Shown piece after piece: positions 7,975 to 14,742 of a stretch of 35,959 bases of DNA. Origin of the DNA: Deltaproteobacteria bacterium (GTDB lineage: Bacteria > Desulfobacterota > Desulfuromonadia > Desulfuromonadales > JAAYDE01). How positions within the stretch are numbered: position 1 is the first letter of the stretch; each line of letters begins with the position of its first letter. The stretch covers positions 1 to 35,959 of the forward strand of contig JAFGOW010000183.1 of the NCBI GenBank assembly GCA_016926265.1, read 5' to 3'. The translations under genes were made by a program, and so were the position numbers. The notes beneath the pieces were generated by a model. The model searched no databases and was not told the DNA's origin. It saw only the letters and a list, made by a program, of their open reading frames with translations.

Positions 7975-8820
7975 ACTGACATCGGGCAACGCGATTTTCG
8001 CTATCTCCGTTAATTCGTAGGCACGGGAATAGGGGATGATGGCGCCGGTGGCGCATTGTTGCCAGATCGGCTCCCGGTGGGAGGCGTCGTAAATCTTCTT
8101 GTTGGTCGGAAAAGTTTTGGCTACGGCGGCAATAATAGCCAATTCCACCTCGGTAAGCGAGGGTACGATACCGGTATCGGCAATGGCAATTTCATCCACC
8201 AGATCCCGGTAATTGTTGAGCTGCGGCCCCATGGGCAGGGCAGCGTAGGTGGCGCCGGTCAGGCCCCGGCCCAGATCCCTGAACGAGGCCATGTCGGCAT
8301 ACCAGAGATATTTGGCCGCATAGAGCATGCGGTCATCCTTCTTCAAAAGCGGGCGGCCCAGGTGCTTCTCGAAGGCGTCGAGAACCAAACGAATACGGGG
8401 AATTGAGAAATCTCGGTTCCCGGTGTGGTCATTACATGGGCTATCCACCAGCAGGGTGCGCAGCAGCGTGTCCATGGAGCGACTTTGAATGACGCCGGTC
8501 TCCCACCGTTTGATACTGGCGATCCCAACATTCAAGGCCTCGGCAAGGGCCTGCTGGGTCAAACCTTTCCGTTCCCGCAAACGGCGGATCTCCGCGCCGC
8601 TCAACAACCCCTCGGCCTGACGGTAGGCATCGGCCAGGCGTTCCTGGAGATCGGCGGTTCCTTCGACATCGGCCAATTCCAGGCCGCAGTCGGCGCAACG
8701 GTACAAACCGGCGACATATCGGACCTCCACTCCTTTGAATCGGGCCTGCTTCTCGGTTTCAACCCATTTCAAAGGGCCATGGCAATCCGGGCAGGTTTGA
8801 ATTGCTAACTGTTTTCCCAT
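7930..8820 (-). CDS. Antitoxin: zinc ribbon + HTH + Panacea (DUF4065-like) domain
   Basis: I take ATG 8820 as the start (296 aa). It lies 2 bp after the stop of the upstream toxin gene, and the track extension to 8949 overlaps that gene. Residues 1-50 are a YgiT/MqsA-like zinc ribbon with two CxxC pairs (C10/C13, C42/C45). Residues 76-125 are an Xre/MqsA-type helix-turn-helix (RLRERKGLTQQALAEAL...SIKRWETG). Residues about 145-250 match the Panacea/DUF4065 pattern (KDDRMLYAAKYLWYADM; GLTGATYAALPMGPQ). Panacea is known as a promiscuous antitoxin domain paired with many different toxins. The protein should neutralise the adjacent toxin and, through its HTH, repress the shared promoter, where a palindrome sits between -35 and -10. 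Residues 283-296 (GENRDITPQKQINS) are encoded by a REP-like repeat, so the original C-terminus appears to have been replaced. Confidence 0.82.
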   Translation of the reverse strand: MGKQLAIQTCPDCHGPLKWVETEKQARFKGVEVRYVAGLYRCADCGLELADVEGTADLQERLADAYRQAEGLLSGAEIRRLRERKGLTQQALAEALNVGIASIKRWETGVIQSRSMDTLLRTLLVDSPCNDHTGNRDFSIPRIRLVLDAFEKHLGRPLLKKDDRMLYAAKYLWYADMASFRDLGRGLTGATYAALPMGPQLNNYRDLVDEIAIADTGIVPSLTEVELAIIAAVAKTFPTNKKIYDASHREPIWQQCATGAIIPYSRAYELTEIAKIALPDVSGENRDITPQKQINS

Positions 8821-8822
8821 AA

Positions 8823-9209
8823 TTAACTCCCCTGCTTGGCACCGCTCCGACAAGTATGCAAAGAAACAAGGTAAAAATATCCGTTTTTGAGAGAGAACTT
8901 GTAATAGACGGGGGCTTCGAATCGTGGACAGTGTACTGAAAAGGCCCATAACTCCAGATTCCGGATGCGCTTTTCATAGAATTGCTCCGGCGGCCGCCAG
9001 CCGACGTAATGATCCGGCCCGGTGTTATTCAAAAGCTCCAGCAAAACCATCTGCAATTCGTGTCGAATCGAGTAGCCGAGTTCCATGGCATCCAGGGCGA
9101 TAACCCCGGGCTCCACCACCCGGATGCGATTCCCATGCACGGCCTCCAGGGCAGCCAGTAATTTGGCGTTCAACTCCTTATGGCTCGGCCTCACCATCCA
9201 ATAGCTCAT
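8823..9209 (-). CDS. Putative type II toxin, MqsR-like
   Basis: A 128-residue protein encoded first in a two-gene unit with the Panacea antitoxin (2-bp gap), the toxin-first order also used by mqsRA and higBA. The pattern AMELGYSIRHELQMVLLELL, then an aromatic-rich stretch ending with Y-KFSLKNGYFYLVSLH, resembles the MqsR layout (a 'helix-LG-...-LL', then 'Y-K..I..D...VSF' strand). MqsR toxins are RelE-fold mRNA endonucleases. The similarity is weak and read by eye, so another toxin fold is possible; Panacea antitoxins do pair with several toxin families. There is no strong Shine-Dalgarno site before ATG 9209, fitting low toxin expression. Transcription should start near 9240 from the promoter at 9248-9276. 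Confidence 0.65.
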   Translation of the reverse strand: MSYWMVRPSHKELNAKLLAALEAVHGNRIRVVEPGVIALDAMELGYSIRHELQMVLLELLNNTGPDHYVGWRPPEQFYEKRIRNLELWAFSVHCPRFEAPVYYKFSLKNGYFYLVSLHTCRSGAKQGS

Positions 9210-9247
9210 TTCAAAAAACCGGGTCCACGAATCCGGACTTCGATTGG

Positions 9248-9276
9248 ATTATGGTATCATTTGATACTTTTGTCAA
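9248..9276 (-). promoter_or_regulatory. Promoter with internal palindromic operator for the toxin-antitoxin unit
   Basis: On the minus strand a perfect -35 TTGACA (9271-9276) is followed, after exactly 17 bp, by CATAAT (9248-9253). The spacer contains the perfect palindrome GTATCA-AA-TGATAC (9254-9267). A repressor bound there would block RNA polymerase directly. The HTH domain of the antitoxin is the obvious candidate; this autoregulation is inferred from position. Confidence 0.75.
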
Positions 9277-9353
9277 GACATTAAAACATCTAACACAGAG
9301 CCATAACTGAAGCCCATATCCCCTGGTTGTCAATGTTGCACCGCGAGGGGAAA

Positions 9354-9370
9354 AGGGGAGCGTCCCCTAT
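9354..9370 (-). terminator. REP-like stem-loop 3, possible terminator of the lipase gene
   Basis: AGGGGA-CGC-TCCCCT (minus strand) is a perfect 6-bp stem with a 3-nt loop, followed by TTTT, 9 bp beyond the lipase stop codon. It is the same core as the REP-like elements at 5758 and 7863 and shares the flank CCCCTATAAAA with the latter. It may have been co-opted as a Rho-independent terminator; the short stem makes this tentative. Confidence 0.4.
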
Positions 9371-9377
9371 AAAAACT

Positions 9378-10382
9378 TCAGCAGAGGAGATTCCAGATCT
9401 TCACCGAGTATTGGACCGGGGCGTGGTCGAGCAGCATCTCGACCAGCGGCGCTTCCTGGGGCCGCTCCCGGCCGATCACGACATCGAGCAGCCCCTTGAG
9501 CCCTTCCCCGGAACCGACCGTATCCCGCCAGGCCGCGGCGAACCGGTCGAGATCCCCCGTCATGGCTGCGGCGAGTTCCCTTCCAGCGAATGGCGGCACC
9601 AGGGCTCCGGCGGCGTCGAGGCGATATTCGGTTCCGAAATGGGTGTAGGAATATTTGACGAGCTTTTCCATCAGCTCGGCCGGCGGCAGCAGGGGAACCA
9701 GGTCGCGGTTGTTGACCCAGCGAAAGTGATTTACCGCCACGGAATCGTTAAAAGCCCGGTCTCCGACCCTGGGGCTGCCGAAGGTGTACAGGGCCGTGGC
9801 CTTGGGAAAAAGCGAAGCGCCGAGAGTGGCCAGGGCCGCGCCCAGGGAATGGCCGGTGAAGAAAAAACGCATGGCCGGGTCATCGGCGACCAGCCTTTCC
9901 AGATAGGCGCCCATGCCGTTTTTCCGGGTCCAGGTGTCAGCCGGGTCGGGGTCGTCGCAGCCGCCGCCCCAGATCTGAAAAATGCCGTCCCGGAACCCCT
10001 TGTGGACGTGGCCGCCCTGGAAGGCTTCCCGGGTGAAGCGGGCGTCGGTATAGAGGTCGAGGAGGCTGCGCAGGCTCTTGACCTCGGTGCCGCGGAACAC
10101 GACCAGGGCCAAACCCGGCCGGTGGGCGACGAAGGCTTCCGTGGACTTGTTGCCGAAAAAGCGGAACCCCGCAAACCCGAGGAGCCGGAAGACGTTGCGG
10201 ATCAGATTGGGCCGGTCGTAGGCGATATGGGCCGCCTCGGACAGCCACCACGAGGCCTCCAGCGAGAATTCCGCTCCGCAGCCGGGGAAGGGAACCAGGT
10301 CGGCGCCGAGGAAGTAATCATACTCCGCCATGGGCGGGAAGATGCGCCCAAGCCCCTCCGGGATCGATTTCGTCTTGCGCAT
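9378..10382 (-). CDS. Class 3 lipase-like protein (alpha/beta hydrolase)
   Basis: A 334-residue protein of the Lipase_3 family (triacylglycerol lipase/esterase). The nucleophile elbow is GHSLGAALATL (Ser179). It is preceded by VVFRGTE (about 94-100), the strand and oxyanion region typical of this family, and followed by TFGSPRVGDRAFNDSV and WVNNRDLVPLLPP, where the catalytic Asp is expected. A histidine near YSYTHFGTEY could complete the triad. No signal peptide is visible, so it is probably intracellular. It lies 79 bp downstream of the RluA-type gene on the same strand. Its last coding bases (ggaatctcctctgct, minus strand) have a one-mismatch copy beside the repeat at 7845-7865. Confidence 0.85.
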   Translation of the reverse strand: MRKTKSIPEGLGRIFPPMAEYDYFLGADLVPFPGCGAEFSLEASWWLSEAAHIAYDRPNLIRNVFRLLGFAGFRFFGNKSTEAFVAHRPGLALVVFRGTEVKSLRSLLDLYTDARFTREAFQGGHVHKGFRDGIFQIWGGGCDDPDPADTWTRKNGMGAYLERLVADDPAMRFFFTGHSLGAALATLGASLFPKATALYTFGSPRVGDRAFNDSVAVNHFRWVNNRDLVPLLPPAELMEKLVKYSYTHFGTEYRLDAAGALVPPFAGRELAAAMTGDLDRFAAAWRDTVGSGEGLKGLLDVVIGRERPQEAPLVEMLLDHAPVQYSVKIWNLLC

Positions 10383-10461
10383 GGGCGTTTCCTGGTTGAA
10401 ATATTAATTCCGATTTGAATGCTTCCCAGCGGACCCCGCCAGCCCCTGACGCGCGTGGCTG

Positions 10462-11232
10462 TCAGTCGCTGGAACCACCGTTCGTGTCAAGGGCCGACTG
10501 CTGGCACCCGGGCCGGCCTTCGGCCCCTTCCGGCCCCTCCAGGGGCCCCACCAGTTTCTTAAAAAATTCCGGCGCTGGCGCTTCGAAGGTCAGCCGCTTG
10601 CCACTGAAGGGGTGGGGGAAGGAGATGGAGCGGGCGTGGAGCGCCAGGCGCGGCGCAAGATCGTCCTTTTTCCCGTACTTGGTGTCGCCCACGATGGGAT
10701 GCCCGATCTCGGTCATATGGACCCGGATCTGGTTTTTCCTGCCGGTCAGCAGGGTCACCTCCAGCAGGGAGAGGCCCCTTTTCACCTTCAGCAGCCGGTA
10801 ATCGGTCCGGGCCAGGCGGCCCTGGCCGTCTTCCGAAGTGGAAAAGACGAAATAGTCCGCATCCTCGGCCAGATGGGAGGTGATGGTGCCGCTCGGTTCG
10901 CAGACGCCGTGAACCACGGCCAGGTATTTCTTCTCGGTCCGGGGCCAGTTCGCCTTGAGGCGGTACATCGCCTCCTCGCTCTTGGCGAAAAGCAGCACCC
11001 CCGAGGTGTCCCGGTCCAGGCGATGGACGATGAACAGGCGCTTGCGGCTCTTGCCGCAGCCGGCGCGGAAGTATTCGGTCAGGATGGAGTGGACGGTGCG
11101 AGATTTCTCGTGCACCGTGGCCACGGTCAACAGGCCCGGAGGCTTGTCCACGACCAGGAGGTCCCGGTCCTCATAAAGGATCACCAGCCCGTAGGGAAGA
11201 CGCCGGAGGCCCCGGCTGAACGGCTTTTTCAT
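10462..11232 (-). CDS. RluA-family pseudouridine synthase, copy 1
   Basis: It isomerises uridine to pseudouridine in rRNA or tRNA; the target base cannot be assigned. The catalytic motif HRLDRDTSG (Asp73) is intact, preceded by VVDKPPGLLTV and followed by TGRKNQIRVHM and HPIVGDTKYG, all standard RluA-family blocks. No N-terminal S4 domain is present. I prefer ATG 11232 (MKKPFSRG..., 256 aa) because the second copy at 21681-22397 starts at the matching codon; the track start at 11256 would add eight residues. A tail of about 20 residues after the region shared with copy 2 is low-complexity. It lies 41 bp after the SWIM gene and 79 bp before the lipase gene, all on one strand. Confidence 0.88.
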   Translation of the reverse strand: MKKPFSRGLRRLPYGLVILYEDRDLLVVDKPPGLLTVATVHEKSRTVHSILTEYFRAGCGKSRKRLFIVHRLDRDTSGVLLFAKSEEAMYRLKANWPRTEKKYLAVVHGVCEPSGTITSHLAEDADYFVFSTSEDGQGRLARTDYRLLKVKRGLSLLEVTLLTGRKNQIRVHMTEIGHPIVGDTKYGKKDDLAPRLALHARSISFPHPFSGKRLTFEAPAPEFFKKLVGPLEGPEGAEGRPGCQQSALDTNGGSSD

Positions 11233-11273
11233 AAAAGCGATGTGGATCTCCGCCATTTGTTATTCAAAAAAAC

Positions 11274-13235
11274 CTAGGTCCGCCGAGGCCCTTTTTCCCG
11301 CTCGGCAGACGGCTGACCTCCGCCTTCCAGGGAATTCAATATCTCCATCAGCCGCCGCTTGGCCCGATGCTCGGTGCGCAAGTTCAGGAGCAGAGCCTGC
11401 CACTCTGGCGACCGACCGCTCTTTTGATACACCTTGAGCATCTTCTTCAAATAAGCCGCAGCCTCCTGATAAGCCTTGGGCTTGACCTGAGCGATCAGGC
11501 TGTCGACCGTTGACTTCCAGATTTCCAAGGAGACATCGGGATGGCTCTGGGCGACCGCCTCGGCAACCTGATGGTCAATCCCCGATCCCCAGCGCCTGGT
11601 TTTGTGATAATCCCGATAAATGGCGACGGCGTCATCGAGACGTTTTTCCAGAAGCGCGATCTCGATCAGCATCTCCAGATTGGGAGCCTTTCCCCTTCCG
11701 GTCTTCGGGGCGGCGCCAGGTGTTTTCACCTCGGGCTCCGGCAGGGGCCAATTCGTATCCCCTGCCCGCTTTCCGGTTCGCAGAGAGTCGAGAACCCTTT
11801 CCCGAACCTGGTGCCAAGCCTGGATTTTTTCCGCCGCCTGGCGCAATTCCAGAAAGGAGTCTTTGGCCGGGTGATCGAAAAAATCCTCGGCCCGATAGGC
11901 TGCCACCAGATCGAAGCGGCCCTCTTCCCCCGCCATCTCCCGCAGGGCCCCCCGAAGCCGGTGGGCAATGCCGGGTGCCTCCTTCGCGGTTTTTTCAAAC
12001 CCCCGCAGGCACCACTGCCGGGCGCGATCCCGGTCCTCTGCTTTTCTCAAAGCCTCCACCAGGGTTTCGTAACTCTGATTTCGGTCGGCTTCCGCTTCCA
12101 GCAGCGGAATGACCTTTTGCTTCTGTCCGCTTTCCACATAAACGCGGCAAAGCCAGTGCATGATCCCCCGCCGCCGATAGGTGTCGAAGGAATCCGCTCC
12201 CTTTTGGCCGGTTTCCCGCTTTAACCGGGCTTCCAGGGCCGGCGCCACAGCACGCCAGTGATCTTGGGTAAAACGAGGGCTTTCCAGCAGATCCCCTGCT
12301 CCCGTCAAAAGGTCAAATTCATCCGCCAGCAGACACTCCACCAGCCACAGCAACTGTTCCGCCGCTTTCAACGAGCTTTTCGGCAGGGCCTCTATGACTA
12401 TCTCCAGACAGGAAGAGAGCGCCATGGCGGTCTCCCCTTCATCGTGGGAATGCCCCACCTGCTGGTTGCCCCGCTCCCACAACTCGCGGCCCAGCTGAAA
12501 AACGGCATCGGCATGCCCCTTGTGAAGCAATGCCCGCAGCTGTTCCTCAATATGGCTGTAATCGGGCAAATTCCCTTCGTGTTTCCAGGGGTTGTACCAG
12601 GCTTCCTCAGCGGTCACGCGGCGGATCTCCTGGCCCAGGGAGCGCACCAGTTTAGCCACCTGGCCGCTCTCCAACTGCCCCATATCCTGAATGCGGCGGG
12701 CAACCTCGGGAAAACGGGAAGCAAGGTCGACGAGCAAGGATTCCAGGTCATCGCGGGATTTTCCGGCCAGAAGCGCTTCGATCCGGGAGGATCTTCCCCT
12801 GACAACCGGCAAGCCCTCCGCCTCCTCATCTTCGTCCTCGCCGTAATCTTCTTCTTCCTCGTCTTCATCTTCATCCTCGGATTCATCGAACAGCTCCAAA
12901 TAGAGATCGTCCTCCGGATCCAACAGGGGAATTTCCTGATTCTTTTTCAGATGGTCCGCCGCGACCAGGAGCACGGCCACGACATGCTTGCACGGTCCGC
13001 CATGGTCATAGGGGCAGGTGCAGTCAAAGTCGAAGCTCCCTTTGGAATCCGGGCGGACCGAGGCGGCATAGTCGTCACTGCCGGAAACCCAGGCGACCAG
13101 GGTCCCGTCCGAGGTCCAGGAGAGTTGCGATACCTGGCCGACGTACCCCCGGCCGCGATTGTAGATCGTCCTCCCGGCCCATTCCCGGATATCCTCCAAA
13201 GTCAATCCCTGCAACATTTTTCTGATCATCTCCAT
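11274..13235 (-). CDS. SWIM zinc-finger protein
   Basis: A 653-residue protein with an N-terminal SWIM zinc finger at about residues 72-87, CTCPYDHGGPCKH (CxCx7CxH). It is followed by a strongly acidic Asp/Glu run at about 118-142 (EDEDEDEEEEDYGEDED). The remaining 500 residues are predicted helical and repeat-like (alpha-solenoid/TPR style), rich in Leu/Ala/Arg with many paired helices. SWIM domains bind nucleic acid or protein partners. In bacteria such proteins are found beside SNF2 helicases or in accessory loci, but no helicase is present here. The start ATG 13235 has AAAGGATG upstream. It lies 313 bp downstream of jetD, separated by intergenic repeats, so membership of the Wadjet operon is unlikely but functional association cannot be excluded. 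Confidence 0.85.
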   Translation of the reverse strand: MEMIRKMLQGLTLEDIREWAGRTIYNRGRGYVGQVSQLSWTSDGTLVAWVSGSDDYAASVRPDSKGSFDFDCTCPYDHGGPCKHVVAVLLVAADHLKKNQEIPLLDPEDDLYLELFDESEDEDEDEEEEDYGEDEDEEAEGLPVVRGRSSRIEALLAGKSRDDLESLLVDLASRFPEVARRIQDMGQLESGQVAKLVRSLGQEIRRVTAEEAWYNPWKHEGNLPDYSHIEEQLRALLHKGHADAVFQLGRELWERGNQQVGHSHDEGETAMALSSCLEIVIEALPKSSLKAAEQLLWLVECLLADEFDLLTGAGDLLESPRFTQDHWRAVAPALEARLKRETGQKGADSFDTYRRRGIMHWLCRVYVESGQKQKVIPLLEAEADRNQSYETLVEALRKAEDRDRARQWCLRGFEKTAKEAPGIAHRLRGALREMAGEEGRFDLVAAYRAEDFFDHPAKDSFLELRQAAEKIQAWHQVRERVLDSLRTGKRAGDTNWPLPEPEVKTPGAAPKTGRGKAPNLEMLIEIALLEKRLDDAVAIYRDYHKTRRWGSGIDHQVAEAVAQSHPDVSLEIWKSTVDSLIAQVKPKAYQEAAAYLKKMLKVYQKSGRSPEWQALLLNLRTEHRAKRRLMEILNSLEGGGQPSAEREKGPRRT

Positions 13236-13548
13236 GGCAATGGCATCCTTTTGAAACTATTCAGCTTCATTTAAGAACATAAAACCTGATGCAACAGGGA
13301 TAAAAGGGATGGAGAATGGTTAAAAAAAAGGGTTTTCCCCAAACTCCATTCGGTTTTGGTTTGCTTTGGTCTTTCTTCGCGCCTTCGCGCCTTCGCGTCT
13401 TCGCGTGAGGAAAGGATTTGTTTTTCCCCGCCCGTTCGCTGCGCTCACTCAAGGTCACGAAAAACGCAAAGGGACCACCCTCTTTTTCATCCCCCTTTGC
13501 GATCTTGTGGTAAAAGATCATGCCGATGGTGAATAGTAACGTCCTTTT
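13236..13548. repeat. Repeat-rich intergenic region ('HAKTRRREGAKK' type)
   Basis: Between jetD and the SWIM gene lie three repeat pieces. First is a diverged 'acagggataaaagggatgg' repeat (about 13292-13310). Second is the run cttcgcgccttcgcg-ccttcgcgtcttcgcgtgag (about 13374-13408) with a tandem 8-9-bp period. Third is a GC-rich tract (cgcccgttcgctgcgctcac) preceding gaaaaacgcaaaggg. On the minus strand the second piece translates as HAKTRRREGAKK, which I recognise as a spurious ORF signature common in genomes. The track ORF 13267-13521 is therefore not called. Confidence 0.7.
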
Positions 13549-14742
13549 TTAATCCAAGCCGGGACAACACAGCTTTTCCAGCGCCCTTTGCAGCCAGGAG
13601 AAGCCGATCTTCTCCTGTTCCAGGCGCAGCCGGCACCCCAGGCGTCCGGCGCGCAGATCGTCGTAGAGGGTTTGCTCCTCCTCCGTCAGGCGCTTGAGGT
13701 CCCGGGTTTCAGGTTGCGGTTCCTTCCCCCAGCATAGGCGATGGGCCAGCAGGGTTTCCCGATCCATGAGAAAGGAGCGGGCGTTTGGGAAATAAGCCCG
13801 GAACTGGTCGAGGATGGCGAAACCGTGGGTATCGATATCCCCCCAGTAAAGGAGTTCCCGCTCTTGCAGCCAGGCCGCCGCGGCCAGGGTCTCGAAGCCG
13901 TAGCCGGCTCCGAACAGAACCATGCCCTGTTTTACGGGCGGAAAGGCGAGAAAATTGATCTCGTTTTCGGTGATAAAGACCCGGGTCGCCGCCGTTTCAA
14001 GGGCAGCGAACGTGTCGGCCGTGATCGTGATGTCCTGATCGGTGGCCGTGGGAAACAGGGCCAGGTCGGGGTCGAGCAGCCGCAACCGCACCCGTACCGG
14101 TTTGTCCCGGAACCCGTAGCGGCGGCAAAAGCCGCTGACCCCGCCGGCATCGGCGGCAACAGCCGCGGTGGGAAGCGTCAGATCGAAGAATTCGGCCAGA
14201 ACCCCCCGATGCCTTTCAATGAACTTGCTGTCCACGCCGGGGAGATCCACCTGTCGCAGGTAGATTCCGGGCCGCGGATGATGGCGCAGCCAGGTCACGA
14301 TAGTGATAAGGATCGTCCAATCGTCTGCCAGTTCCAAAGCCCGGAGCGGCCTCTTGACCAGCCAGGGGCGCAGCTCCGGGAGGCGTTTCGCGGTCGCTGC
14401 CAGCAAGTCAGAAAAACGCTCCGCCTGCCGGCGGCGGCCGATCATGGCCAGGGCATCTTCCAGGGAATCGACCCAGACTTCCGCGGGCACCGAATTGGCG
14501 CCGAGAACCCGGTGCTGGATGCGGCGCCACTCGATGCGGTAAAACTTGGCTCCCTCCTGGAGCATCGCGATCCAGTCGCGAACCTCGGAAAAGCGCTCCG
14601 AAAGTTCCTGGGAAGTCGGCCCTTTCAGGGTCAGACGGCGGGGGAACTCTTCTCCGTTTTCGGCCAAGGCCGCCAGCAGGATCCCGCGGTCATACCATTT
14701 CAACACCTGGGAGCGCAGCTCGGCCGGCGTCGTCCAGGTCAT
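13549..14742 (-). CDS. jetD: Wadjet nuclease subunit JetD (DUF3322/DUF2220)
   Basis: A 397-residue protein with an N-terminal DUF3322-like region and a C-terminal Toprim-type DUF2220 domain. Toprim landmarks are visible: [10 protein letters not shown] with Glu259, and [13 protein letters not shown] with the DxD pair Asp302/Asp304. In Wadjet, JetD is the topoisomerase VI-like nuclease that cuts small circular DNA after JetABC has extruded it. The metal-binding Glu and Asp residues are present, so the protein should be active. Its ATG overlaps the jetC stop by 4 bp (ATGA), indicating translational coupling. It is the last gene of the operon. Length fits the family. Confidence 0.93.
   Translation of the reverse strand: MTWTTPAELRSQVLKWYDRGILLAALAENGEEFPRRLTLKGPTSQELSERFSEVRDWIAMLQEGAKFYRIEWRRIQHRVLGANSVPAEVWVDSLEDALAMIGRRRQAERFSDLLAATAKRLPELRPWLVKRPLRALELADDWTILITIVTWLRHHPRPGIYLRQVDLPGVDSKFIERHRGVLAEFFDLTLPTAAVAADAGGVSGFCRRYGFRDKPVRVRLRLLDPDLALFPTATDQDITITADTFAALETAATRVFITENEINFLAFPPVKQGMVLFGAGYGFETLAAAAWLQERELLYWGDIDTHGFAILDQFRAYFPNARSFLMDRETLLAHRLCWGKEPQPETRDLKRLTEEEQTLYDDLRAGRLGCRLRLEQEKIGFSWLQRALEKLCCPGLD

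Noticed and set aside
13267-13521. 84-residue minus-strand ORF between jetD and the SWIM gene
   Set aside because: It translates the intergenic repeat (HAKTRRREGAKK, LSERSERAGK), a known type of spurious ORF, and has no supported start.
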